Shown one piece after another: positions 1 through 8,793 of a stretch of DNA of 64,000 bases (position 1 is the stretch's first letter; the number at the start of each line of letters is the position of its first letter). The notes under the pieces were generated by a model. That model ran no database searches. It saw only the letters and a program-made list of their open reading frames with translations, and was not told where the DNA came from. Source of the stretch: Alistipes sp. ZOR0009 (lineage in GTDB: Bacteria > Bacteroidota > Bacteroidia > Bacteroidales > ZOR0009); contig NZ_JTLD01000050.1 in NCBI RefSeq assembly GCF_000798815.1, positions 32,401-96,400 on the forward strand. The letters are read 5' to 3'. The position numbers and the translations under genes were made by a program.

Positions 1-50
1 GCTTTTCCGCCTCCCTCTTTTTTAAGAGTTGCAACTACTTTTTTTGCCAT
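1..50 (-). CDS. DUF4295 family small protein (5' end only)
   Basis: Only the first 16 codons lie in the window; the rest runs off the left edge. The visible N-terminus is MAKKVVATLKKEGGGK, which matches the small basic DUF4295 proteins encoded directly after rpmG in Bacteroidetes. The ATG is at 48-50 on the minus strand, 10 bases after the rpmG stop, so it is very likely the third gene of the rpmB-rpmG operon. Its function is unknown; its position and its short, lysine-rich sequence suggest a ribosome-associated protein, which is inference. Confidence 0.75.
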   Translation of the reverse strand, partial: MAKKVVATLKKEGGGK

Positions 51-60
51 GGTTCAATAA

Positions 61-243
61 CTATTTAATTTCTCTGTGGAGAGTTACTCTTTTCAGAATT
101 GGGTTATACTTTCTTCTTTCGATACGTGCTGGAGTGTTTTTCTTGTTCTTTGTAGTCACGTAACGAGAAGTTCCTGGCATTCCGCTTTCTTTATGCTCGG
201 TACACTCAAGAATTACTTGTACTCTATTACCTTTTTTTGCCAT
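61..243 (-). CDS. rpmG: 50S ribosomal protein L33
   Basis: A 60-residue basic protein of the bL33 family, a component of the large ribosomal subunit near the E site. It starts [18 protein letters not shown] and has the family pattern of two short strands followed by an N/R/K-rich tail ([10 protein letters not shown]). Only one cysteine is present, so this is the zinc-free form without the paired CxxC motifs. It lies 15 bases after rpmB and just before a DUF4295 gene, the usual Bacteroidetes order, and is probably co-transcribed with both. Confidence 0.96.
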   Translation of the reverse strand: MAKKGNRVQVILECTEHKESGMPGTSRYVTTKNKKNTPARIERRKYNPILKRVTLHREIK

Positions 244-258
244 TTCTTGAATCTCCTA

Positions 259-501
259 TTAGTAAATGCCGATTAAACCTAGTTCTTGAGCCTTTGCTAG
301 TGCATTCTTAAGCCCAATCTTGTTAATTGTACGGATGCCCTGAGTTGAAACTTTAAGGGTAATCCATCTGCTTTCTTCAACTAGGAAGAATTTTTTTACT
401 TTCAAATTTGGCTCAAACGTTCTCTTAGTTCTTCTCTTAGAGTGAGATACGTTGTTTCCAACTTGAACTTTTCTTCCGGTGATTTGACAAACTTTTGACA
501 T
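259..501 (-). CDS. rpmB: 50S ribosomal protein L28
   Basis: An 80-residue bL28 protein, part of the large ribosomal subunit. It opens with MSKVCQITGRKVQVGNNVSH, the typical L28 N-terminus, and continues with the conserved SKRRTKRTFEPNL stretch. There is no second CxxC pair, so it is probably zinc-free like the neighbouring L33. It is the first gene of the rpmB-rpmG-DUF4295 cluster. The ATG at 499-501 is the only sensible start. A possible -7 box lies about 60 bases upstream. Confidence 0.96.
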   Translation of the reverse strand: MSKVCQITGRKVQVGNNVSHSKRRTKRTFEPNLKVKKFFLVEESRWITLKVSTQGIRTINKIGLKNALAKAQELGLIGIY

Positions 502-561
502 TGCTATACCGTTTTTCTTTTCTTTCTCTTCAAACAGGGTGCAAATTACGTGATTTTATTT

Positions 562-569
562 CAAAAATA
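562..569 (-). promoter_or_regulatory. possible rpmB -7 box
   Basis: Read on the minus strand this is TATTTTTG, which fits the Bacteroidetes -7 consensus TAnnTTTG. It lies about 60 bases upstream of the rpmB ATG. No clear -33 TTTG was found at the usual spacing, so the call is weak. Confidence 0.35.
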
Positions 570-596
570 CAAAGGATCAGCTACTTTTTTTCGAAT

Positions 597-1841
597 TTAC
601 CGCTTTTTTAAAATTTCAATCCTAAGCATGTTTAAAGCTGCTGCAGTTGCTCTTACCATTGTTCGCTCTCGATTGTCTCCGAAATTGAAAACTTTAGAGA
701 AAGTTCCATGTTCGGATGCGACTGCTATCCAGGTTGTTCCAACTGGTTTTGAATCTGTGCCTCCATCAGGACCTGCTATTCCTGATGTTGAAATAGCAAA
801 GTCTGTTTTAAGTAATTTTCTGACCCCTTCGGCCATCTGTTCAACAACGCTTTTGCTGACAGCTCCATCTGTAAAAAGTATACATGGGTTTACGTTTAAC
901 AAATCTGTTTTAACGTTATCATCGTAAGCTATAATGCCTCCTTTAAAATAGCGAGATGCTCCTGATACCGAAACAATGGTACTAGCCACAGTGCCTCCTG
1001 TGCAAGATTCTGCTGTTGAAACCGTAAAATTTTCTGTTTTCAGTATACGTCCAACGACAACTTCCAACTTTTCATCTTCAAAACTGAAGATATTGTCATT
1101 CAAAATATTAGTGATTTCTGCGATTTTCGAATTTGTTTCGTTATTCAGACTATTTTTATCGGATCCTATTGCGGTTATTCTAAGTCTAACACCTTGCAAA
1201 CTTGGGAGGTATGCCAACTTCATATTTGAAGGTAAATTATCTTCCCAGCTTTCTATTTTCTTTGCTAAAACAGACTCCGGAATTCCTGTAGTCATAATTG
1301 TTCTATGCAAAATAGCATTGTTGCCAGCTTCCTTTTCAAGTATTTTTATAATTTGTTGCTCCATTAGCAATTTCATCTCAAATGGAACTCCTGGCATTGA
1401 AAAAAGGAACTTTCCTTCTTTTTTAAATAGCATGCAGGGGGCTGTTCCGTTAAAATTTTGAATAACTTCGCAAATATCAGGAACTTCTGCTTGCATTCTA
1501 TTTATATCAGAAAGGGCTATACCTCTTTTGCTGAGAATTGAAACGACTCGATCAAGAGTGGGAGTATCTGTTTTAAAACCGCACTCAAAATATTCTGCTA
1601 ATGCTTTTTTTGTAATATCATCTTTGGTTGGTCCCAATCCACCTGTCATAAGAATGGCATCTGCATTTGCAAAAGCGTCGTTTAGGGCTTTAAATATTTG
1701 ATTTTTATTATCTCCGATTGATGTAATCTTAGATATTTCGATTCCTACCTCATTGAGCTTTTTTCCTATCCAAGCGGAATTTGTATCAACAACCTGACCT
1801 ATTAGCAGCTCGTCTCCTATCGTGATTATTTCTACCTTCAT
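597..1841 (-). CDS. cinA: CinA family nicotinamide-nucleotide amidohydrolase
   Basis: A 414-residue CinA protein. Known family members hydrolyse NMN to nicotinate mononucleotide in pyridine-nucleotide salvage, and the N-terminal half can act as an ADP-ribose pyrophosphatase. The N-terminal molybdopterin-binding-like (MoCF) domain covers roughly residues 3-170, with MTGGLGPTKDD as its diagnostic motif. The C-terminal amidase (PncC-like) domain covers about 255-410 and contains STAESCTGG and SGIAGPDGG. The start chosen is the ATG at 1839-1841 giving MKVEIITIGDELL, where homologues begin; an in-frame ATG nine codons upstream adds a non-conserved leader. It stands alone downstream of tRNA-Thr. 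Confidence 0.95.
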   Translation of the reverse strand: MKVEIITIGDELLIGQVVDTNSAWIGKKLNEVGIEISKITSIGDNKNQIFKALNDAFANADAILMTGGLGPTKDDITKKALAEYFECGFKTDTPTLDRVVSILSKRGIALSDINRMQAEVPDICEVIQNFNGTAPCMLFKKEGKFLFSMPGVPFEMKLLMEQQIIKILEKEAGNNAILHRTIMTTGIPESVLAKKIESWEDNLPSNMKLAYLPSLQGVRLRITAIGSDKNSLNNETNSKIAEITNILNDNIFSFEDEKLEVVVGRILKTENFTVSTAESCTGGTVASTIVSVSGASRYFKGGIIAYDDNVKTDLLNVNPCILFTDGAVSKSVVEQMAEGVRKLLKTDFAISTSGIAGPDGGTDSKPVGTTWIAVASEHGTFSKVFNFGDNRERTMVRATAAALNMLRIEILKKR

Positions 1842-1940
1842 ACTGTTGTGTTTTAACTTATTTCCCAACTAAATGTTTGAGGTAAATGTAGGGAAAGGAT
1901 GTTGGTGTTAATTGATTTTTATAAAAATTAAACAATAAAT

Positions 1941-1965
1941 CCTCAAAAAGAAGATCTTTTTGAGG
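1941..1965 (-). terminator. hairpin after tRNA-Thr
   Basis: A perfect 10-bp inverted repeat, CCTCAAAAAG and CTTTTTGAGG with a 5-base loop, lies just 3' of the tRNA-Thr gene on the minus strand and is followed there by an AT-rich run. It probably ends the tRNA transcript before cinA. The T run is not a clean U-tract. Confidence 0.6.
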
Positions 1966-1974
1966 ATTTATATG

Positions 1975-2046
1975 AGCCTCTCATGGGATTTGAACCCACG
2001 ACCTGCTCATTACGAGTGAGCTGCTCTACCGCTGAGCTAAAGAGGC
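1975..2046 (-). tRNA. tRNA-Thr (anticodon CGT)
   Basis: Read on the minus strand, the gene folds as a cloverleaf. The acceptor stem pairs GCCTCTT with GAGAGGC. The D arm is TAGCTCAGCGGTAGAGCA. The anticodon arm is GCTCA-CTCGTAA-TGAGC, giving anticodon CGT, which reads ACG (threonine). The T arm contains GTGGGTTCAAATCCCAT. No CCA is encoded at the 3' end. It stands alone between the DUF6340 gene and cinA and has its own downstream hairpin. Confidence 0.96.
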
Positions 2047-2079
2047 GTTTTGGCAAATTTAGTATTTTTTGTAAAAAAA

Positions 2080-3015
2080 CTACTCCAAAATTTGGCCTGT
2101 TTCACTTTGTCTGCTTAAAAGAATTGCCTCATATAAGTTTGTTGTGTAGTCAGATTTAATTTTCTTACACTTTTCTATCCATTTTAGAGCTAAATCAAAA
2201 TTCCCCATCATTTCGCATGCTAAAGCAATGTTAAAAGAAGCCGCATAGGCATCATTTTTATCTCCTGTTTCTAAGTACAATTTCATTAAGCCGATAACTT
2301 CTTTCCATCGAAATTCTTGAATAAATGTTCTTACTTTTAAGAAGGAAGGATCTTGGATTAACATATAAAAACGGGCTTGTTCTTCCCAATATGGGAAAAA
2401 CTCCTTTCCCATTCTATCTGCAATTTTGAAAGATATATCAGAAGCAATGGTGGAATCTAGCTCATCTCTACGAACTTTTTCGTACTGATCATAGTATAAA
2501 GAGTCTTTAAAAACCATTTCTCTGATCATACTGCCGTTTGTTGCGTCATAGGCTCTCCACAAAGACGCAAATGTGGCTTTATAGGTTAGCCCATCTACTT
2601 TTTCAATTAATGTTCGTAATAAGGAAATGTCGATGAGATATCTTGATTTATCCAGAATGGTATAATTGAATATTTCCTTTTTTGTCAAATCTACGGGCTC
2701 ATTAGAGTCTGTTTTAGTGCGTAATTTGTACTTAATCGGGATATATGAGGTCGTAAAAGTGCCTAGCGATCTGTAGTAATCGGAAAATAAGTTTGCGGTA
2801 GATGCAACCTGGAGGGAGTCATCTACAAATGCGGTTACCTTTTTTCGAAAGTACCTTGCATTGGGATTATAGTTAGCAACAACCATTACCCTATCGTTGG
2901 GGGATAATTTCAAACTGTGTGTGCCAGCCTTTAATATTTCTACATTTACCGTATGTGTGGTAACAGCACAAGATGAAACGCTTGCGATAAAAAATAAATA
3001 TAGAATTTTTCGCAT
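2080..3015 (-). CDS. DUF6340 family lipoprotein
   Basis: A 311-residue probable lipoprotein. Starting at the ATG at 3013-3015 gives MRKILYLFFIASVSSCAVTT, a signal peptide with a lipobox cysteine at about residue 16, which favours this start over an in-frame ATG 22 codons upstream. The middle looks like the DUF6340 family of Bacteroidetes envelope proteins. The C-terminal quarter (about 230-300) contains TPR-like helices, for example AASFNIALACEMMGNFDLAL. The molecular role is unknown. It is a single gene between fabG and tRNA-Thr. Confidence 0.75.
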   Translation of the reverse strand: MRKILYLFFIASVSSCAVTTHTVNVEILKAGTHSLKLSPNDRVMVVANYNPNARYFRKKVTAFVDDSLQVASTANLFSDYYRSLGTFTTSYIPIKYKLRTKTDSNEPVDLTKKEIFNYTILDKSRYLIDISLLRTLIEKVDGLTYKATFASLWRAYDATNGSMIREMVFKDSLYYDQYEKVRRDELDSTIASDISFKIADRMGKEFFPYWEEQARFYMLIQDPSFLKVRTFIQEFRWKEVIGLMKLYLETGDKNDAYAASFNIALACEMMGNFDLALKWIEKCKKIKSDYTTNLYEAILLSRQSETGQILE

Positions 3016-3102
3016 ATCAACTTTTGTTAAAGTACTACCAATATAAGCAAAAAAAATGCCAACCTTTATTAAGATTGGCAATATATTTTAGGTGAACTTT
3101 GA

Positions 3103-3849
3103 TTAAATGTTCATTCCGCCGCAAACGGTTAGAACTTGACCTGTTACATAAGCAGAAAGATCTGAAGCAAAAAATACGCAGGCGTTTGCAACATCTTCAG
3201 GTGTTCCTCCTCGTTGTAAAGGTATTTTTGCAGCCCACTCTTTTTTCACTTCTTCAGGAAGTTGACCTGTCATTTCAGTAATTATAAAACCTGGGGCAAT
3301 CGCGTTGTGGCGAATATTACGAGTTCCCATTTCTTTCGCTGCAGATTGGGTGAAACCAATAATTCCTGCTTTAGATGCAGCATAGTTGCATTGGTTTGCA
3401 TTTCCAGATACACCGACAACTGAACTCATGTTGATTACGCTTCCTCCGGCTTGCTTCCACATGATTGGTTGCACTGCTTTGGTAAAGTTAAATACAGATT
3501 TTAAATTTACAGCAATAACCGCATCCCATTGGGCTTCTGTCATACGCTTGAGGGCACCATCTTTGGTTATACCTGCGTTATTAACTAAAATGTCTATACG
3601 TCCAAAATTAGCTACAATTTCATTTACAACTCGTTGAGTGTCTTCGTAGTTGGCTGCATTTGATGCATATCCTTTTACTTTAACGCCCAATGCTGCGATC
3701 TCGATTTCAGTAGCCTTTGCCGCTTCGTTATACTCTAGGTCGGTAAATGCAACGCTACAACCTTCTGCCGCAAAGCGCAGGGCGATAGCCTTACCAATAC
3801 CACGTGCTGCTCCCGTTACAAGGGCTACCTTTCCTTCTAATAATTTCAT
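3103..3849 (-). CDS. fabG: 3-oxoacyl-ACP reductase
   Basis: A 248-residue short-chain dehydrogenase that reduces 3-oxoacyl-ACP with NADPH in the fatty-acid elongation cycle. The cofactor motif TGAARGIG is at residues 12-19, NNAG at about 90-93, and the catalytic Ser143, Tyr156 and Lys160 have the standard spacing (SSVV...YAASK). The C-terminus VLTVCGGMNI is FabG-like rather than that of a catabolic short-chain dehydrogenase. It is a single gene with its own -7 box; the other fatty-acid genes are not nearby. A related short-chain dehydrogenase function cannot be ruled out. Confidence 0.93.
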   Translation of the reverse strand: MKLLEGKVALVTGAARGIGKAIALRFAAEGCSVAFTDLEYNEAAKATEIEIAALGVKVKGYASNAANYEDTQRVVNEIVANFGRIDILVNNAGITKDGALKRMTEAQWDAVIAVNLKSVFNFTKAVQPIMWKQAGGSVINMSSVVGVSGNANQCNYAASKAGIIGFTQSAAKEMGTRNIRHNAIAPGFIITEMTGQLPEEVKKEWAAKIPLQRGGTPEDVANACVFFASDLSAYVTGQVLTVCGGMNI

Positions 3850-3880
3850 AATTTGAAATGAATTAGGTTTATGATTGGCT

Positions 3881-3888
3881 CAAAGGTA
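3881..3888 (-). promoter_or_regulatory. fabG -7 box
   Basis: Minus-strand TACCTTTG matches the Bacteroidetes -7 consensus TAnnTTTG and would place transcription start about 25 bases before the fabG ATG. A -33 element is not obvious. Confidence 0.5.
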
Positions 3889-3953
3889 TGAAAAAAATAT
3901 CTCTAAGATAAAAAGTGTGTGTGTTGTAAGAATAATTAAAGAATGTTGATATT

Positions 3954-3982
3954 TTTGTTTGCAAAGTTTGGCTGTATTTTAA
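3954..3982 (+). promoter_or_regulatory. possible promoter of the Cache/GAF/PAS sensor gene
   Basis: TTTG at 3954-3957 and TATTTTAA at 3975-3982 are 17 bases apart. This loosely resembles the Bacteroidetes -33/-7 arrangement and ends 18 bases before the ATG. The -7 box lacks the final TG. Confidence 0.3.
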
Positions 3983-3999
3983 AGTAATTCAATTAATCA

Positions 4000-6339
4000 A
4001 TGAAGTTGAAACTCAAACTCCGCTCAAAACTTATTTTAGGCGTACTTGCTGTTGTGTTTGTTGCCTATGCTTTAAGTGTTTATGAGGAAATTCGCGGGTT
4101 AAAGGAAGTGTATGGGAAGTATGCGGATGAAATAGCTCTCCGCGTGGGGAAGGAAAACACTACAAAGGTACAGAGAGAGATTGATTCTTTATTCTCTTAT
4201 TCCTCTCAAATGGCTAATAGTGTACTTAATTGCTTGAATTCTCCTGTTAATGAGAGATTGGAAAGGGTTAAGCAAGAGGTATATCGTGCTGCTGTTGCTC
4301 ATCCAGAATGGGTGTCTGTTTGGGCTAGTGTTGAACTTAAAAATCTTGATCCTCTTTTTGATAAGGAGACAGGAAGAATTAGCATTACTTATTTTAGAAA
4401 TAAGGGGAAGCTAGAGTATATACAGGATACTCTTGATTTGGTAAAAAACAAGCGTGCAGAACTTTATGCTGGATTTAAGGCTTCTAAAAAGAATATACTT
4501 ATGGATCCTTACTGGTATAGCTATAACAAGAAGGATAGCATTTTCGAGACAAGTATTGGATCTCCAGTCTTAATAGATAACAAATTTCAAGCATTGGTAG
4601 GTTATGATGTAGAATTAGAGTCAATGCAAGGTATTGTTGCAAAGATAAAAACGCTCAATAAAGCCAAATCTTTTATTTTGTCAGGAAATGGTTCTGTTGT
4701 GGCCGCAACCGAAAATGCATTGCGCGGTAAGAATCTGAAAGAGTTTCTAAATATTTCAGAGGACAATGATATTGCAAAGCAAATTTCAAAAGGTATTCCA
4801 TTTAGTTTTAATGTTGATAATAGTATTACAAGCGAGGAGTATCGATATGTTATTGTGCCAATGGTTAATAAATCTGCAAATGTTAACTGGGCGTTTGGAT
4901 TTGCAGTGCCTACCAGTGAAATGTTGGGAATGGCTTCAGATACCCTTAATAGGCTTTGGATTGTAGCAGCAATATCTCTTTTGCTTGTTATTCTTGTTAT
5001 TGGTCTTCTATCGCATCAAATTACTCGTCCTTTGGTGAAGGTAAATGTTGCTTTAAAAAATTTGGCATCGGGTAAGGTTGATGTTTCTAATAAGGTTACG
5101 GTTACTACCAATGATGAACTTAGCGATATTTCTCAATCAACAAATACTCTAATAGACAGCTTATTAAGCACTGTTGATTTTGCAAGAGAAGTAGGAAAAG
5201 GAAACCTGTCAGTCAAATTCGAACCACAGAGTAATGACGATGTTCTCGGGATTGCGCTGTTGGATATGAAAAAAAATCTAGAGGAAGCTAAAAGGCTTGA
5301 AGAGTTACGAAAAATAGAAGACGAGAAAGTAAACTGGGCAACTAAAGGTGTTGCGCTATTTGGAGAGCTTTTACGCCATAATGAAACAAATCTAGAGGAG
5401 TTTTCATATCATATTTTAAGTAATCTAATCGACTACATACGAGCTGATGTTGGAGGCCTTTTCCTTATATCGGAGAAAGAAGATGGCTCTAAATCTATCG
5501 ATTTGATGGCTTGCTATGCATACGATAGAAGAAAATATGAGGAAAGAAGCTTATCTGTTGGCGAAGGCTTAGTTGGAAGGTGTGTCCAAGAAAGTGAAAC
5601 AATTTTCTTGTCTGAAATTCCAGAAGGATATATTTCAATAGGTTCTGGGTTAGGTAAAGATAATCCTAGATGTATACTTATAGTTCCATTGAAGCTTAAT
5701 GATGAGGTGTATGGGGTAATTGAACTTGCTGCATTTGATGTATTTGAAAGACATGTTATTGATTTTGTCGAAAAAATAGGAATTACGATAGCTTCTACCA
5801 TATCTACAGCAAAAGTAAATATCAAAACGAAGCAGCTTTTAGAAGCGTCTAAATTCCAAGCTGATGAGCTGTCGGCACAGGAAGAGGAAATGCGACAAAA
5901 TATGGAAGAGTTAATTGCAACCCAAGAAGAGTCTGCTAGAAAATCTAAGGAAATAGAAAACTTGTTAACCTCTTTAAGCGCTGCAAGCTATATTTTTGAA
6001 TATGATATTGAAGGATTCGTAGTTACGGCAAATGATTCTGTTCTTTCTCTTCTAGGTATGAGACGAGAAAACTTAATAGGTCTTAGTGTTAGGGATGTAG
6101 ATACTTATGTATCTGCAAACTTTGGCGAATTTTGGAATAACCTAAAGAGGGGAATCCCATCAAAGGTAAAGTCGACAATAAAGGGAATTGGGGCAAAAGT
6201 TGTTTTATACGAAACTTTCATACCAATTGCTGATGAGGATGGAAAAGTGTACAAAATTATGGTTATTGCCTATAGCATTGACGATTTTGACAAGTTAAAA
6301 GAGCAGCAATCCCCGCAGGTTGCTAATTACAAAGCATAA
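4000..6339 (+). CDS. Cache-HAMP-GAF-PAS sensor protein without output domain
   Basis: A 779-residue membrane sensor. TM1 is at about 10-28. An extracytoplasmic double-Cache-like ligand-binding region spans about 35-310, TM2 is at about 318-338, and a HAMP linker (HQITRPLVKVN) follows at about 338-390. A GAF domain covers about 455-600, a coiled coil (QEEEMRQNMEELIATQEE) about 615-650, and a PAS domain about 655-765. No histidine-kinase, GGDEF, EAL or methyl-accepting signalling domain is visible, so it must signal through a partner or by a route not visible here. It stands alone, ends in a strong terminator, and is followed on the same strand by a lipoprotein gene. The ligand is unknown. Confidence 0.8.
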   Translation: MKLKLKLRSKLILGVLAVVFVAYALSVYEEIRGLKEVYGKYADEIALRVGKENTTKVQREIDSLFSYSSQMANSVLNCLNSPVNERLERVKQEVYRAAVAHPEWVSVWASVELKNLDPLFDKETGRISITYFRNKGKLEYIQDTLDLVKNKRAELYAGFKASKKNILMDPYWYSYNKKDSIFETSIGSPVLIDNKFQALVGYDVELESMQGIVAKIKTLNKAKSFILSGNGSVVAATENALRGKNLKEFLNISEDNDIAKQISKGIPFSFNVDNSITSEEYRYVIVPMVNKSANVNWAFGFAVPTSEMLGMASDTLNRLWIVAAISLLLVILVIGLLSHQITRPLVKVNVALKNLASGKVDVSNKVTVTTNDELSDISQSTNTLIDSLLSTVDFAREVGKGNLSVKFEPQSNDDVLGIALLDMKKNLEEAKRLEELRKIEDEKVNWATKGVALFGELLRHNETNLEEFSYHILSNLIDYIRADVGGLFLISEKEDGSKSIDLMACYAYDRRKYEERSLSVGEGLVGRCVQESETIFLSEIPEGYISIGSGLGKDNPRCILIVPLKLNDEVYGVIELAAFDVFERHVIDFVEKIGITIASTISTAKVNIKTKQLLEASKFQADELSAQEEEMRQNMEELIATQEESARKSKEIENLLTSLSAASYIFEYDIEGFVVTANDSVLSLLGMRRENLIGLSVRDVDTYVSANFGEFWNNLKRGIPSKVKSTIKGIGAKVVLYETFIPIADEDGKVYKIMVIAYSIDDFDKLKEQQSPQVANYKA

Positions 6340-6344
6340 AAAGC

Positions 6345-6380
6345 AAAGCCTAATGTATTTTCATTAGGCTTTTGTTTTTT
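6345..6380 (+). terminator. terminator of the sensor gene
   Basis: An 11-bp perfect stem (AAAGCCTAATG with CATTAGGCTTT), a 6-base loop and a following TGTTTTTT form a canonical intrinsic terminator 5 bases after the sensor stop codon. Confidence 0.9.
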
Positions 6381-6430
6381 AGTAATGTTTATTTAAATTG
6401 TCCGCTCATGTGATTCAAAATCTAACTATT

Positions 6431-7420
6431 GTGAAGATTATTCTTATTTCGTTTTTATCGTTATCAGTGATGCTGCATGGGTGCAAGAACGAGCCTATTC
6501 CTGCTCTTCATACGACAATTGAAAATGGCATTGTAGAGGGTTTTGTTTATACGAATAGTGGATATTTTCTGATTTATAATAATAATGATAAAGATGCCAA
6601 TCATTTTAAGCTATCTATTAAGGCCGACAAATCGTCATCTCCAGCTCAAGTAATTTTTCCTTTATCATTAAGAGACACTTTATTTGCATCAAATCTTATC
6701 TATTCATGTGTTGGGAAAGAAGGCGTCTCGTGGCTACTTTTCGATAAAACAGAGGGGAAAAAAAATAGCCCCAAGCGTTATAAACTGATTAAATATGATT
6801 TTTTGCGACGAGTTACCGAGAAAACATACTTCATACTTCCGATTGCTGGTCGAGATTTTTCGTCCATTTCTGACCTTCAGGTCGATGAAAAACAAGAGGT
6901 TGTCATCTACATAGACAATGCAAAAAAGGATATTGTATCATTAAATGTTAAAGACGGAACTTTTAAGTCTTTTTCACCTCCTATTCGGCAAAAAAGCAGT
7001 ATTGTATTTCAGCTTATTGGAGATTCTTTGAGAGGTACGTCAGAGGATTTTAAATATAAAATTGCTCTAAATTTAAATAATTCAACACTTTATATTATTA
7101 ATAAAAAAATCGGTATGCTATATTCTGTACCGGAAAGTTATGTAATTCAAAAACAATTTTACAACAAAGATATTCAATCGCAAGTTATTGAAGAAGAAGG
7201 TGATCTTGAAGATGTAGTCGATATCGATTTTGACTATAAGTCGAGGCCAATTGTGGCTACTAAAAGATCAATCTACATCGTTAGGAATAGAGATAAAACA
7301 GTTCTGGTTAAAAACTTTAGGTATGGAGATATTATTGCAATTTCTTATGCCTGCAATAGAGTTTACTTTTGTGCTAAATCTGCAAAAGCTACAATTTATA
7401 GTATCGCTTTGACGAAATAA
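6431..7420 (+). CDS. hypothetical lipoprotein, possible beta-propeller
   Basis: I do not recognise a family. Starting at GTG 6431 gives MKIILISFLSLSVMLHGC, a textbook lipoprotein signal with the lipobox cysteine at residue 18; starts at TTG 6398 or GTG 6410 add a poorly shaped leader. The mature part has repeated hydrophobic strands and short motifs such as YIVRNRDKT and IYSIALTK. It reads like a beta-propeller or other all-beta surface protein with no catalytic motif. It lies between two intrinsic terminators, so it is probably monocistronic. Proximity to the sensor gene may be chance, since a terminator separates them. Confidence 0.6.
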   Translation: MKIILISFLSLSVMLHGCKNEPIPALHTTIENGIVEGFVYTNSGYFLIYNNNDKDANHFKLSIKADKSSSPAQVIFPLSLRDTLFASNLIYSCVGKEGVSWLLFDKTEGKKNSPKRYKLIKYDFLRRVTEKTYFILPIAGRDFSSISDLQVDEKQEVVIYIDNAKKDIVSLNVKDGTFKSFSPPIRQKSSIVFQLIGDSLRGTSEDFKYKIALNLNNSTLYIINKKIGMLYSVPESYVIQKQFYNKDIQSQVIEEEGDLEDVVDIDFDYKSRPIVATKRSIYIVRNRDKTVLVKNFRYGDIIAISYACNRVYFCAKSAKATIYSIALTK

Positions 7421-7450
7421 AAAAGGCTCTTTACTAAGAGCCTTTTTTAT
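7421..7450. terminator. bidirectional terminator between convergent genes
   Basis: A perfect 10-bp stem, AAAAGGCTCT with AGAGCCTTTT and a 6-base loop, has T runs on both strands. It sits between the plus-strand lipoprotein gene and the minus-strand C1 peptidase gene and can serve both. Confidence 0.9.
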
Positions 7451-7456
7451 TTCATG

Positions 7457-8659
7457 TTACTTTATTCCAAGTTTCTTTTGAATTTCCTTTGGAATGGCAT
7501 TTTTATGAACCATAATGTTCATCGTTTTGTACTGAACAAAGGGACGAGAAGCGTAAAAATATCCTTTATATATGCCATCAGCACTCCAAGAATTTTTTAC
7601 GATATAAAAAGTATCACCCTTTTGATCTTTAGCGATACCTTCGAGTACCATTCCATGGTCATCGGTTGTTTGATAGTTGTCAAATGCATCTTGACGCATT
7701 TGTTGGGTTATAGTCATTTCTGAAACAGGCTCTTCTAGCTTGTAAATCATAGATTCACGCTCTTTTGCTGTTAGCTCAGACCATTTCGATTTTTCAGAGT
7801 TTGAAAGGTTTGCCACATTGGTTTGAGGAATTACAGCTACACCTTTATTGTATTGAAACCCTTTTTCGCTAACATCTGCTCCCCATGCTATTGAGTATCC
7901 ATTGTTTAAAGAGTTATCAACTACCTGCATTAGCTCATCTAATGGTAGGTTGTAAGATTCTTCCCATAGCCAGTTATCTGGAATTTCAAGAATCATTTTT
8001 TTATAAAATGGATGATGGGTATAGGATGTTAACGATACGTAATCGTCTGCATTGATGTTCAATTCTTTTGCAAATGATTGTGGGGTATACTCTTTCCCTT
8101 TGTAGGAGAATTTTTCAGGTGTTGTCCCAAGATAAGCATCTAGTATTCCGCTAAATCCATTTTTCCATGCAGTGCTTAATTTTTTGTTGGGATTTTTCAC
8201 AATTACGTCCACATATGCTTTTGTTAACGCATCAAGTTCTCCATGCACATGCTTTTCTTCTCCGTACTTTAGTCCAGGATAAGCTTCTTCTGGAACTAAA
8301 CCAAAATTATTCATAACCCAGAATAGATCGAAGAATCCGCCACCACCGGCAAAGTTGAAGTTGCCCTGTAGGCGCACATATTTTTCTGCTTTAGCAGCGT
8401 AACAGTTGCGAACTAACCACATTTCAGATAGGTCAAATTCTCCTTTTCCTGTTCGGATTAACTCATTTTCCAAAAAGCCAATTCCCGAAAAACTCCAGCA
8501 AGTTCCAGATCGAAATTGGTCTTTTACAGGGGTTCCTTGCACCTGCTTAACAACTGTGAATTTGTAACCCTCAGGTTTGGTGGCTTCCTTTTTAGCTTCT
8601 TGAGCCATTGCTCCTGCATATAGAAGCGTCGCTAAGGCAAAAATAGTGAACTTTTTCAT
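7457..8659 (-). CDS. secreted C1-family cysteine aminopeptidase (bleomycin-hydrolase-like)
   Basis: A 400-residue papain-fold peptidase of the C1B (PepC/bleomycin hydrolase) type. A signal peptide (MKKFTIFALATLLYAGAMAQ) sends it out of the cytoplasm, unlike classical PepC. The oxyanion Gln48 and nucleophile Cys54 lie in QFRSGTCWSFS. The catalytic His is at about 335 (DDHGMVLEG) and the Asn at about 356 (IVKNSW). The likely role is trimming peptides in the periplasm for amino-acid use. It is monocistronic with its own -7 box. Confidence 0.9.
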   Translation of the reverse strand: MKKFTIFALATLLYAGAMAQEAKKEATKPEGYKFTVVKQVQGTPVKDQFRSGTCWSFSGIGFLENELIRTGKGEFDLSEMWLVRNCYAAKAEKYVRLQGNFNFAGGGGFFDLFWVMNNFGLVPEEAYPGLKYGEEKHVHGELDALTKAYVDVIVKNPNKKLSTAWKNGFSGILDAYLGTTPEKFSYKGKEYTPQSFAKELNINADDYVSLTSYTHHPFYKKMILEIPDNWLWEESYNLPLDELMQVVDNSLNNGYSIAWGADVSEKGFQYNKGVAVIPQTNVANLSNSEKSKWSELTAKERESMIYKLEEPVSEMTITQQMRQDAFDNYQTTDDHGMVLEGIAKDQKGDTFYIVKNSWSADGIYKGYFYASRPFVQYKTMNIMVHKNAIPKEIQKKLGIK

Positions 8660-8745
8660 TTAACTTTTTTTTGTCGCTTATCAGTCTGTTTAAATAGTTG
8701 TTATAAAAGAAGATAGGCGATGTGGTTTTTTATTTGGTATTGCGA

Positions 8746-8753
8746 CAAATTTA
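8746..8753 (-). promoter_or_regulatory. C1 peptidase -7 box
   Basis: Minus-strand TAAATTTG matches TAnnTTTG exactly. It implies a leader of about 80 bases before the peptidase ATG. Confidence 0.5.
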
Positions 8754-8793
8754 TAAAAAATGTCTACAATCTAACCTTTTTTTGCATTAAAGA

